Shown here piece after piece: positions 45,206 through 52,495 of a DNA stretch of 64,000 bases. The notes under the pieces were generated by a model. The model saw only the letters and a program-made list of their open reading frames with translations, did no database searches and had not been told where the DNA came from. The position numbers were made by a program, and so were the translations under genes. This DNA comes from Ch67 sp041395845 (GTDB lineage Bacteria; Pseudomonadota; Gammaproteobacteria; Pseudomonadales; Ketobacteraceae), in assembly GCA_041395845.1 (NCBI GenBank), contig JAWKZS010000004.1, positions 240,758 to 304,757 on the forward strand, written 5' to 3'. Position 1 is the stretch's first letter. Each line of letters starts with the position of its first letter.

Positions 45206-45553
45206 ATGCACATACAAGAACTGATTCAGCATTGGGAAAATGCCAGTCGTGGCGAGCGCACCCAGCGCGAGTTTTCCATCCATCTGCCGCTGAAAGAAGC
45301 GGCCCAGGTACTGGCACTGAAAGAGATGTTTCCGGACTGTAGTGAAGAACAGCTGCTTACTGATCTGTTGTGTTTTGCATTGCAGCAGTTGCGCGAGTCG
45401 TTCCCGTATGAACAGGGCAGCCGCCAGATTGCGGTGGACGAGTACGGTGATCCGATCTTCGAAGACGCCGGCAAGACGCCGCGTTTCATCCAGCTGGCGC
45501 AGAAATACCGCCAGTCCCTGGAAATGGAAGGTCACCGCGGCGAACCCAACTGA
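45206..45553 (+). CDS. Conserved hypothetical protein, 115 residues
   Basis: Unrecognised. CGGAGG precedes the ATG by 8 bases, so the gene is likely real. The sequence is mostly helical and acidic (LKEAAQVLALKEMFPDCSEEQLLTDLLCFALQQLRESFPYEQG), ending in a conserved-looking EYGDPIFEDAGKTPRFIQLAQKYRQSLE. No membrane segments or metal motifs. A DNA-binding or adaptor role is possible but unsupported. Confidence 0.65.
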   Translation: MHIQELIQHWENASRGERTQREFSIHLPLKEAAQVLALKEMFPDCSEEQLLTDLLCFALQQLRESFPYEQGSRQIAVDEYGDPIFEDAGKTPRFIQLAQKYRQSLEMEGHRGEPN

Positions 45554-45721
45554 TCGTCCGGGTTTTGTAAACTGAATTTCCTTTCTTCTGCTGGAAGCAG
45601 GCCCGGTGCGCTGTTAAACAGGCCCCGGCGCCCTGACTCCAGCGTCCCGACTGACCTCTGCCGACACTTCAGCTGACGTTTCCTGCCGACGACATCGACC
45701 TTGGGCCCATGGTACTATTTG

Positions 45722-45735
45722 TGACCTTTTGGTCA
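45722..45735 (+). promoter_or_regulatory. Operator candidate upstream of the AbfD-like gene
   Basis: TGACCTTTTGGTCA is a perfect inverted repeat with a TTTT spacer; with one mismatch the arms extend to TTGTGACC and GGTCATAA. It lies 29 bases before the ATG and just after a TACTAT that could be the -10 box. The same architecture occurs at 49412. Confidence 0.5.
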
Positions 45736-45764
45736 TAACAACGAGTACTACGTGAGAGGGGACC

Positions 45765-47282
45765 ATGAACGAGATGCTGAACCTGCCCCTGCGGGCGCAA
45801 CCCAGTGCAGAAGAACGCTGGGCGGAATTCACACCCATCGTTACCGGTGAGGACTACGTCAACAGCCTGCGCGGTCGCGATCTGGATGTGTATCTGTTCG
45901 GCGAAAAGATTGCCGAGCCCACCGACCATCCCATGATCTGGCCGTCGATCAATGCGCTCAAGGAAACCTACGAACTGGCCCAGCGCGAACCGGAACTGGC
46001 CAGCGCCACCAGTCATCTGAGCGGCAAGCCGATCAACCGGTTCCTGCACATTCCTCACAGCCCGAAGGATCTGGTGCTGAAGAACCGCATGCAGCGCAAG
46101 ATGGGCCAGCTCACGGGTACCTGCTTCCAGCGCTGTGCCGGCCTCGACGCGATCAGCGTGATGCATTCCATCACCTACGACATCGATCAGGCCCACGGTA
46201 CCGAATACCACCAACGCTTCATCAATTTCCTGACCAAACTGCAGGAACACAACCAGATCATCGCCGCAGGCATGACCGATCCGAAAGGCGATCGCAGCAA
46301 GGCGCCCCACGAGCAGGAAGATCCCGATCTGTTCATGCATGTGACCCATCGCAATGAGCGCGGCCTGTTTGTATCCGGCGCCAAGGCGCACATGACCGGT
46401 GGCCTGAACTCCCACTGGATGATGGTGCTGCCCACCATGCGTCTGAGCGAGCAGGACAAGGAATTCGCCGTGATCGGTGTGGTGCCGCTCACCGCCGAAG
46501 GCCTGACCTATATTTACGGCCGTCAGTCCTGCGACACCCGCTCCATGGAAGAAGGCAAGATCGACCAGGGCAATGCCCAGTTCGCCGGCCAGGAAGTGCT
46601 CGCGGTGTTCGATAACGTGTTCATTCCCTGGGAACATGTGTTCATGGATGGCGAATACGAATTTGCCGCGCCCATGGTCGAGCGCTTCACCAACTATCAC
46701 CGCGCCAGCTACGTGTGCAAGACCGGTCTGGGTGATGTGATGGTCGGTGCCGCTGCCACCATCGCCGAATACAACGGTCTGGACAAGGTGTCCCACATCC
46801 GCGACAAGCTGGTGGAAATGACCCACCTGAACGAGACCATCTATTCCTCGTCCATTGCCTCTGCCCACGAATCCCAACAGTTGCCGTCCGGCGCCTGGAT
46901 CAACGACGGCATGCTGGCTAACGTGTGCAAGCACAACGTTACTCGTTTCCCCTATGAAATCTCGCGCCTGGCCCAGGATCTGGCCGGTGGCCTGATGGTA
47001 ACCCTGCCGTCGGAAAAGGATTTCAATGCCGAGGAAACCGGTGAGCTGCTGAAGAAATACTTCAAGGGGCGCGCCGACATTTCGGTGGAAGATCGTGTCA
47101 AAATGTTGCGCCTGATTGAGAACATGACCCTGGGCCGCAATGCGGTGGGATATCTGACCGAGTCCATGCACGGCGCCGGCTCACCCCAGGCCCAGCGTAT
47201 CCAGATTCTGCGCGGCATGAATGTCGAACAGAAAAAATGGTACGCGAAAAAACTTGCCGGCATTGTTCAGGTCGAAAATTAA
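45765..47282 (+). CDS. 4-hydroxybutyryl-CoA dehydratase / vinylacetyl-CoA isomerase-like flavoprotein
   Basis: A 505-residue member of the AbfD branch of the 4-hydroxyphenylacetate hydroxylase fold; AbfD uses FAD and a [4Fe-4S] cluster to turn 4-hydroxybutyryl-CoA into crotonyl-CoA. Three cluster ligands are clear: Cys120 and Cys124 (TCFQRCAG), His312 in YHRASYVCK. The fourth, Cys318, is five residues after that His instead of six as I recall in Clostridium AbfD, so the loop is one residue shorter. YGRQSCDTRSMEEG, GDRSKAP and TESMHGAGSPQAQR are conserved. It stands alone with its own operator and terminator; an enoyl-CoA hydratase that could use the product lies 0.8 kb upstream. Confidence 0.88.
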   Translation: MNEMLNLPLRAQPSAEERWAEFTPIVTGEDYVNSLRGRDLDVYLFGEKIAEPTDHPMIWPSINALKETYELAQREPELASATSHLSGKPINRFLHIPHSPKDLVLKNRMQRKMGQLTGTCFQRCAGLDAISVMHSITYDIDQAHGTEYHQRFINFLTKLQEHNQIIAAGMTDPKGDRSKAPHEQEDPDLFMHVTHRNERGLFVSGAKAHMTGGLNSHWMMVLPTMRLSEQDKEFAVIGVVPLTAEGLTYIYGRQSCDTRSMEEGKIDQGNAQFAGQEVLAVFDNVFIPWEHVFMDGEYEFAAPMVERFTNYHRASYVCKTGLGDVMVGAAATIAEYNGLDKVSHIRDKLVEMTHLNETIYSSSIASAHESQQLPSGAWINDGMLANVCKHNVTRFPYEISRLAQDLAGGLMVTLPSEKDFNAEETGELLKKYFKGRADISVEDRVKMLRLIENMTLGRNAVGYLTESMHGAGSPQAQRIQILRGMNVEQKKWYAKKLAGIVQVEN

Positions 47283-47308
47283 TCAATTTCGTAACGCCAA
47301 CCATTCAG

Positions 47309-47339
47309 GGCCAGACGCACCAATCTGGCTCTTTTTTTT
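47309..47339 (+). terminator. Rho-independent terminator after the AbfD-like gene
   Basis: GCCAGA pairs with TCTGGC around CGCACCAA, followed by a run of eight T. Confidence 0.85.
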
Positions 47340-47410
47340 GCCTGTACGTAGAGAAATATGACAAACCTCGTTAGTATGCACTTCACCAATAGGTACCAAG
47401 GAGCTCAACA

Positions 47411-48511
47411 ATGAAACGCGTATTGCTTCCCCTCAGCGTCTGTATTCTGGCTACACCGGCTTTCGCAGAAAGCAAAGTGGGCCAGGTATCCATCAACCCC
47501 TTCGTTGGCTACTCCGTTCAGGACAGCAAGCGCGAACTGAACGATGGCGTTGCTTACGGCATCAACGGCGAATTCCGTGCCACCGAGAACTGGGCGACCC
47601 GCCTGTTCTACGTTGAAGCGGGCACTGAAAATGAAGGCGTTGCCGGCCAGTCCGACAACAGCGTCGATTACACGCGTTATGGCTTTGACGCCCTGTATTA
47701 CTTCATGCCGGAATCCGCCGTGCAGCCTTACCTGCTGGCTGGTATCGGCAATGGCGAGTACGAAACTGACAACGAAACCCAGCTGAACTTTGGTGCTGGC
47801 GTGCGTTATTTCCTGTCTCAGGCCCTGTCTGTGAACGGCGAACTGAAAATGTCCCACAGTGCTGATGACGACCTGGACGATGGTCTGGTCAGCGTTGGCG
47901 TGGCGTACGCATTTGGTGGCTCCAAGGCCAAGCCTGCTCCGGCACCGGTTGCCGCTGCTCCGGCTGACAGCGATGGTGACGGCGTGATCGACGCCAACGA
48001 CAAGTGCCCTGGCACCCCTGCTGGTGTAACCGTTGACGCCAACGGCTGCGAACTGGATTCCGACCGTGACGGCGTGGTTGACAGCAAGGACGCCTGCCCT
48101 GGCACCCCCGCTGGTACCAAGGTTGATGCCCGTGGTTGCGTTCCCAAGAAAGCCACTGTCGAAACCATCAAACTGAACATCCTGTTCGCCACCAATTCTG
48201 ACGTGGTAACCGAGCAATATCAGAGCGAAGTGAAGCGCGTTGCCGACTTCCTGAACTCCTACCAGGACGTGACTGTGGAAATCGAAGGTCACACCGATGC
48301 TCAGGGCGCTGACGCTTACAACCAGGCCCTGTCACAGCGTCGTGCTGACTCTGTGAAGAATGCTCTGGTAACCCGTTACGGCATCGCTGCCGAGCGCGTC
48401 AAGGCCATCGGTTACGGTGAAAGCCGTCCGGTTGCCAGCAATGACACTGCCGCAGGTCGCGCGGAAAACCGTCGCGTAGTAGCGGTCATGCAGAAAGAAA
48501 TCCTGGAGTAA
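47411..48511 (+). CDS. OmpA/OprF-like outer-membrane porin with TSP3 linker
   Basis: A 366-residue outer-membrane protein that ties the envelope to peptidoglycan. Signal peptide (about 1-19, ending PAFA), an eight-stranded barrel (about 25-170, ending VSVGVAYAFGG), a Pro/Ala hinge, two thrombospondin type 3 calcium-binding repeats (DSDGDGVIDANDKCPGTPAG and DSDRDGVVDSKDACPGTPAG; about 190-250), and a C-terminal OmpA domain (about 255-365: ILFATNSDVV, VEIEGHTDAQG, NQALSQRRADSV, NRRVVA). AAGGAG precedes the ATG. The DUF481 gene follows but a strong terminator lies between. Confidence 0.93.
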   Translation: MKRVLLPLSVCILATPAFAESKVGQVSINPFVGYSVQDSKRELNDGVAYGINGEFRATENWATRLFYVEAGTENEGVAGQSDNSVDYTRYGFDALYYFMPESAVQPYLLAGIGNGEYETDNETQLNFGAGVRYFLSQALSVNGELKMSHSADDDLDDGLVSVGVAYAFGGSKAKPAPAPVAAAPADSDGDGVIDANDKCPGTPAGVTVDANGCELDSDRDGVVDSKDACPGTPAGTKVDARGCVPKKATVETIKLNILFATNSDVVTEQYQSEVKRVADFLNSYQDVTVEIEGHTDAQGADAYNQALSQRRADSVKNALVTRYGIAAERVKAIGYGESRPVASNDTAAGRAENRRVVAVMQKEILE

Positions 48512-48522
48512 TCCAGTCTGTA

Positions 48523-48561
48523 CCCTGCCGGCGAACTCCCGCCGGCAGGGTTTGTTTTTTT
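48523..48561 (+). terminator. Rho-independent terminator after the OmpA-like gene
   Basis: CCCTGCCGGC pairs exactly with GCCGGCAGGG around an 8-base loop, followed by TTTGTTTTTTT. It ends two bases before the next gene's ribosome-binding site, so it may act as partial readthrough control. Confidence 0.85.
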
Positions 48562-48575
48562 CAAGGAGCACAAGA

Positions 48576-49313
48576 ATGAACAAACTTTCTCCCCTGGCGG
48601 CGCTCATTGCCGCTGCTGTCATCACTCCCGCTGTTGCTGAAGAAGCCGCGTCCGACAAGCTCTGGACCGGTGAAGTTACCCTGAACTACTCCGAAAGCTC
48701 GGGCAACACTGAATCCTCACTGTTTTCCGGCAAAAGCAAGGCCGTGCGTGAGGGCCTGCAGTGGCGCAACACCTTCAAGCTGGAAGGCGATAACGAAACT
48801 GCAGAAGATGCTGACGGTGTTGAAACCCGTACCGCGGAAAAATATTTCGCCTCTGCCAAGGCCGATTACAAGGTCACCCAGAAGTCGTTCCTGTTCGGCT
48901 TGCTGGAATACACCGATGACCGTTTCAGCGGTTACGATTATGAAACCAGCGTCACCTTCGGTTATGGTCGTCAGCTGATTGATACGCCTGCCCACAACCT
49001 CAAGGCAGACATCGGTCCTGGTTATCGTCGCAGTGAAGTGGAAGATACCGGTGATGTGCAGGAAGAAGGATTGGTGCGTGTTGGTGCCCAGTATGTCTGG
49101 ACCATCAACGAAAATGCGACCTTTGATGAAGACTTCAGCTCTGAAGTGGGTGAGGACAAGACTGTCACCAAGTCCCTGACCCGTCTGAAAGTCAAAATCA
49201 ACGGCAATCTGTGGGGCTCGATTTCCTACGAAATCAAGCATACGGATGAAGTGCCCCCGGGCATCAAAAATTCCGACCGCAAAACCCTTCTGGGTCTGAA
49301 TTACACGTTCTGA
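48576..49313 (+). CDS. DUF481 family outer-membrane protein
   Basis: A 245-residue exported beta-barrel of the YdiY/DUF481 family. Signal peptide (about 1-21, ending PAVAEE) then alternating strands (WTGEVTLNYSESSGNTESS, LQWRNTFKLEGDNE, YFASAKADYKVTQKSFLFGLLEY, VGAQYVWTINENATFDEDFSSEVGED) ending LLGLNYTF, a good barrel-insertion end. The ATG at 48576 has AAGGAG at an ideal distance; a longer frame to 48552 overlaps the terminator and is rejected. Function in the family is unknown; salt or acid induction is reported for some. Confidence 0.88.
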   Translation: MNKLSPLAALIAAAVITPAVAEEAASDKLWTGEVTLNYSESSGNTESSLFSGKSKAVREGLQWRNTFKLEGDNETAEDADGVETRTAEKYFASAKADYKVTQKSFLFGLLEYTDDRFSGYDYETSVTFGYGRQLIDTPAHNLKADIGPGYRRSEVEDTGDVQEEGLVRVGAQYVWTINENATFDEDFSSEVGEDKTVTKSLTRLKVKINGNLWGSISYEIKHTDEVPPGIKNSDRKTLLGLNYTF

Positions 49314-49319
49314 ACCCTG

Positions 49320-49355
49320 TCAGGTGCCGCCCCCAAGCGTGCGGGTGGCGCCTGA
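49320..49355 (+). terminator. Strong hairpin after the DUF481 gene
   Basis: A 13-pair stem (two wobble pairs) from TCAGGTGCCGCCC to GGGTGGCGCCTGA with a 10-base loop, 6 bases past the stop. It has only a weak T-tract. Confidence 0.55.
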
Positions 49356-49411
49356 ATTCCTTCCTGTGATGCCCCTCGTACAGAACGGTCAAATATGCCT
49401 GAAAATAGGTC

Positions 49412-49425
49412 TGACTTTTCAGTCA
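49412..49425 (+). promoter_or_regulatory. Operator candidate upstream of the acyl-CoA dehydrogenase
   Basis: TGACTTTTCAGTCA: arms TGACT/AGTCA with a TTTC spacer, the same pattern as the site at 45722 (TGACYTTTYRGTCA). It lies 77 bases before the ATG, next to a TATAGC that may be the -10. Confidence 0.45.
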
Positions 49426-49502
49426 CTTATAGCTTCGATTGATTCATGCTGATGCACTCGCAATAATCTGCCCCCACGGCCGATCAACAGTGAGGAGGCA
49501 TT

Positions 49503-51296
49503 ATGCCGCAGTACAAAGCGCCCATCCGCGATATGCAGTTCCTGATCCACGAAGTCTTCAATGCCGAGCAGCAGTATCAGGCGTTGGGTTACAGTGACGT
49601 CAACCGGGATCTGATCGATGCCATCCTGACCGAAGGCGCGAAATTCACCGAAAATGAACTGGCGCCTCTGCGCACCAGCGGTGATGAGCACGGCGTTACC
49701 TGGGATGATGGCAAGGTCACCGTGCCGCCGGGATTCAAGGCGGCGTTTGATTCTTTCCGCGACAATGGCTGGGCCACCATTTCCATCGACCAGCAGTGGG
49801 GTGGGCAGGGGTTGCCGCACAGCCTGAACATCATCTTCCACGAAATGTGCTTCACCGCGAATATCGCCTGGGGCAACATCGTGACCCTGACCCATGGCGC
49901 CATCCGCGCCATCGAAGCGCATGCCTCCGACGAACTCAAGCAGCTGTACCTGCCGAAGATGGGCGCAGCCGAGTGGACCGGCACCATGTGTCTGACCGAG
50001 CCCCATGCCGGCAGCGACGTGGGCCTGGTGAAGACCAAGGCGGAACCGCAGGCCGATGGCAGCTATGCCATTACCGGCACCAAGATCTTCATTACCCAGG
50101 GCGAAAACGATTACGCCGACAACATCATTCATCTGGTGCTGGCCCGTTTGCCTGGCGCACCCAAAGGCCCCAAGGGCATCAGTCTGTTCCTGGTGCCAAA
50201 ACTCCTGCCGGATGCGAACGGCAATCCCGGTGCGCGCAATACCCTCAGCTGTGCCTCGGTGGAAAAGAAAATGGGCCTCAAAGGTGCCCCTGCCTGTGTG
50301 ATGAATTTTGATGGCGCCAAGGGCTGGCTGGTAGGGCAACCGAACGCCGGTCTGGCCTGTATGTTCACCATGATGAATGCAGCGCGCCTCGACGTTGGGA
50401 TTGAAGGTCTGGCGGCTTCTGAACTGGCATTCCAGGGCGCCGTTGAATACGCCCGCGATCGCCTGCAGATGCGCGCGCCTACCGGGCCGGTGTCACCGGA
50501 CAAGGATGCCGATCCCATCATTCATCACCCTGACGTGCGCCGCATGCTGATGACCCAGAAAGCCCTGACCGAAGGCTGTCGCGCGCTGGCGTATCACATC
50601 GCACTGCAGCTGGATGTGGAAAGTCACGGTGATGAGGCTGCCCGCAAGGCTGCGGCTGACCGGGTGGCATTGCTGACTCCCATCAACAAGGCGTTCCTGA
50701 CCGATCGCGGCCTGGAGTGCGCCAACCTCGGCGTACAGGTTTACGGCGGCCACGGCTACATCCGCGAGCACGGCATGGAGCAGATCGTGCGCGACGTGCG
50801 TATTGCACTGCTGTATGAAGGCACCAATGGTATCCAGGCCAACGACCTTGTAGGGCGCAAACTGGTTGCCAATCAGGGACGTCTGCTGCGGGCATTCCTG
50901 GATGAAGTGGATACGCTGTGCGCTGCGGGTTCAGCCGATCCGCAAGTGAGCACATGGCTGCAGACGTTGGCCGGCTATTCCCGCGAGTGGTGGCAGCTGG
51001 CCCAGGAGTTGATGGCACGGGCGAGCAAGGACCCCAACAGCCTGTACGGTGCTGCAGTGGAATTCCAGGATTACGCCGGTTACGTCACCCTGGCCTATTT
51101 CTGGGCTGTCATGGCGCAGAAGGCTGCGGACCAGCTGGCGAACGGGCAGGGCGACGCGGCTTACTACACCGCCAAGCTCAAGACCGCACGCTTCTACTTC
51201 GAGCGTCTGCTGCCCCGCACCCGCGGTCTGGTGGAAACCATTCGCGCCAGCGCCGACGCCATGATGGATATGCGCCCGGAAGAATTCATCCTCTGA
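49503..51296 (+). CDS. Acyl-CoA dehydrogenase with C-terminal extension
   Basis: FAD enzyme of 597 residues for the first step of fatty-acid beta-oxidation. The N-terminal and middle domains show GGQGLP, MCLTEPHAGSDVGLVKTKA (about 160-178) and GTKIFITQGE; the C-terminal helical domain carries QVYGGHGYIREHGMEQIVRDVRIALLYEGTNGIQANDLVGRK with the Glu in the ALLYEGTNGIQ segment as likely catalytic base. The final 130 residues match the C-terminal domain of the longer FadE5-like class, used for medium- to long-chain substrates. GAGGAG precedes the ATG. Stand-alone gene. Confidence 0.94.
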   Translation: MPQYKAPIRDMQFLIHEVFNAEQQYQALGYSDVNRDLIDAILTEGAKFTENELAPLRTSGDEHGVTWDDGKVTVPPGFKAAFDSFRDNGWATISIDQQWGGQGLPHSLNIIFHEMCFTANIAWGNIVTLTHGAIRAIEAHASDELKQLYLPKMGAAEWTGTMCLTEPHAGSDVGLVKTKAEPQADGSYAITGTKIFITQGENDYADNIIHLVLARLPGAPKGPKGISLFLVPKLLPDANGNPGARNTLSCASVEKKMGLKGAPACVMNFDGAKGWLVGQPNAGLACMFTMMNAARLDVGIEGLAASELAFQGAVEYARDRLQMRAPTGPVSPDKDADPIIHHPDVRRMLMTQKALTEGCRALAYHIALQLDVESHGDEAARKAAADRVALLTPINKAFLTDRGLECANLGVQVYGGHGYIREHGMEQIVRDVRIALLYEGTNGIQANDLVGRKLVANQGRLLRAFLDEVDTLCAAGSADPQVSTWLQTLAGYSREWWQLAQELMARASKDPNSLYGAAVEFQDYAGYVTLAYFWAVMAQKAADQLANGQGDAAYYTAKLKTARFYFERLLPRTRGLVETIRASADAMMDMRPEEFIL

Positions 51297-51314
51297 TTCC
51301 TGCCCTTGATCCCC

Positions 51315-51350
51315 GCCGTGATTTGCCATTCTGGTGAATCACGGCAAATC
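51315..51350. repeat. Two overlapping, mutually exclusive inverted repeats
   Basis: GCCGTGATT at 51315-51323 pairs with AATCACGGC at 51337-51345, while GATTTGCC at 51320-51327 pairs with GGCAAATC at 51343-51350. Both use overlapping bases, so only one hairpin can form at a time. It follows the acyl-CoA dehydrogenase stop. Confidence 0.45.
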
Positions 51351-51360
51351 CCGCCCAATG

Positions 51361-51376
51361 TGTGACGCAGCTCACA
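51361..51376. promoter_or_regulatory. CRP/Vfr-type binding site
   Basis: TGTGACGCAGCTCACA is a perfect TGTGA-N6-TCACA, the full CRP half-site pair. It lies about 70 bases before the start predicted from TATATC at 51427-51432, a class I activator distance. Confidence 0.6.
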
Positions 51377-51426
51377 AAAGTCATTGTCCTACAACCTAAT
51401 TTAATTTGTTTGTCAGGATTAACTGA

Positions 51427-51471
51427 TATATCGTTGTAATTGTTGTGAAAATGATCAATTCGGGCTATACA
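51427..51471 (+). promoter_or_regulatory. Promoter region of the methyltransferase/7TM operon
   Basis: Two candidate promoters in an AT-rich stretch: TATATC at 51427-51432 downstream of the CRP-type site, and TTGTGA (51443-51448) with 17 bases to TATACA (51466-51471). The region 51380-51520 is the most AT-rich part of this neighbourhood. Confidence 0.35.
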
Positions 51472-51536
51472 TAGTCAGATATAACAAAAATCTGGCTGTT
51501 TTATTGGCAAATGCAACATCTTGAGGGGGAATAAAA

Positions 51537-51659
51537 ATGGAAACGGTGGAATCCCGGACGGTGCAAAATCAACAGACGGCCGCAAGCTTTCCTTTACTGG
51601 TTGAACAAATCGTTGGTGAGATCCGGGAGCCAGGGACCTTCCCGAAATCAGCTATCTGA
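51537..51659 (+). CDS. Short ORF, probable N-terminus of the methyltransferase (out of frame)
   Basis: Forty residues beginning METVESRTVQNQQTA from a clear start (GAGGGG upstream) and ending in a TGA that overlaps the next ATG. The next gene's frame, followed upstream, reads DPGARDLPEISYL back to a stop at 51617, so restoring one base near 51619 (GAGATCC to GAGGATCC) would fuse both into one 317-residue protein. It is either a fragment of a frameshifted gene, a sequence error, or a leader peptide coupling translation by stop-start overlap. Confidence 0.6.
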   Translation: METVESRTVQNQQTAASFPLLVEQIVGEIREPGTFPKSAI

Positions 51660-52489
51660 TGGGCCGCCTTCTGGGCGCAAAGCATCTGGTTGATTTCACA
51701 TCAATGACGTCAGAACAGGTCGCGCGGGTGCGTGAGCTGATCCAGCCATTGGCAGAAAACTCCTTCACGCTGTCGTGGGCGTTGCGCAAGCCCTATGGTT
51801 ATGCGGGGGATTTTTTTGCGTTGGAGACGCTGTACGACAACCAGGTCAGCCCTTCCAGTACACCATTGGGCCAAATGCTGGATCGTTGGTTCCTTGATAC
51901 GCAGCTGGCAACAGGGGTTCGTGCTCGCAAGGATATGTTGCGTGCGTTCATTGAAAAGAAAGTGCGCGCACATGCAGCGGTAACTGATGAGCCATTCAGG
52001 TTACTGTCGGTCGCGTCCGGATCTGCGCGAGAGTTGCGCGATCTTCCAGAAGATCTGCTCCAAAAAATAGAGATAACGTTGGTGGATCAGGATCCGCGTT
52101 CTCTGGAATTTGCCATGAGTCATTTGCCAGACAGCGTTTCCGGAATGCAGCGCAACGCATTGCGACTGAAGCCTGACTCATTTCCACACACATTTGACCT
52201 GGTTTATTCCTTCGGCTTTTTCGATTATTTGAGCGACGATCTGATCATCCACAATCTCAAGCTTTGCCGTTCGGTATTGTCTGCTGGTGGATCTGTTGTA
52301 TTCCCGCTGAAAATGAACAGCAAGTACCGCCACTGGTTTTATGATGTGTTCATGGATTGGCGCTTCGTGGAGCGTGAGCTTGAGGACGGTTTGCGCCTGG
52401 CGACGAAAGCCGGCCTCAGTGTAGTTGAGCTGCTCGAAACCGAGAACGAGAGCGTAATTTTCTACCACTGCGTACCACAAGATAACTGA
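51659..52489 (+). CDS. Class I SAM-dependent methyltransferase (PhcB-like family)
   Basis: A 276-residue methyltransferase; the fold is seen in FRLLSVASGSARELRDLP (SAM loop), LVDQDPRSLEFA (acidic ribose ligand) and FDLVYSFGFFDYLSDDLIIHNL. The upstream region KPYGYAGDFFALETLYDNQ ... GQMLDRWFLDTQLATGVRARKDML is the mark of the family that includes the fatty-acid methyl ester signal synthase PhcB of Ralstonia (inferred by resemblance). The natural N-terminus is probably longer (see the short ORF before it). The 7TM gene starts 6 bases after its stop, so the two form an operon behind a CRP-type site. Confidence 0.82.
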   Translation: MGRLLGAKHLVDFTSMTSEQVARVRELIQPLAENSFTLSWALRKPYGYAGDFFALETLYDNQVSPSSTPLGQMLDRWFLDTQLATGVRARKDMLRAFIEKKVRAHAAVTDEPFRLLSVASGSARELRDLPEDLLQKIEITLVDQDPRSLEFAMSHLPDSVSGMQRNALRLKPDSFPHTFDLVYSFGFFDYLSDDLIIHNLKLCRSVLSAGGSVVFPLKMNSKYRHWFYDVFMDWRFVERELEDGLRLATKAGLSVVELLETENESVIFYHCVPQDN

Positions 52490-52495
52490 CGATTA

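Noticed and set aside
45720..45736. CRP site at the AbfD-like promoter (TGTGACC...GGTCA)
   Set aside because: The right half does not match TCACA and the spacing is wrong; it fits the TGAC/GTCA palindrome better.
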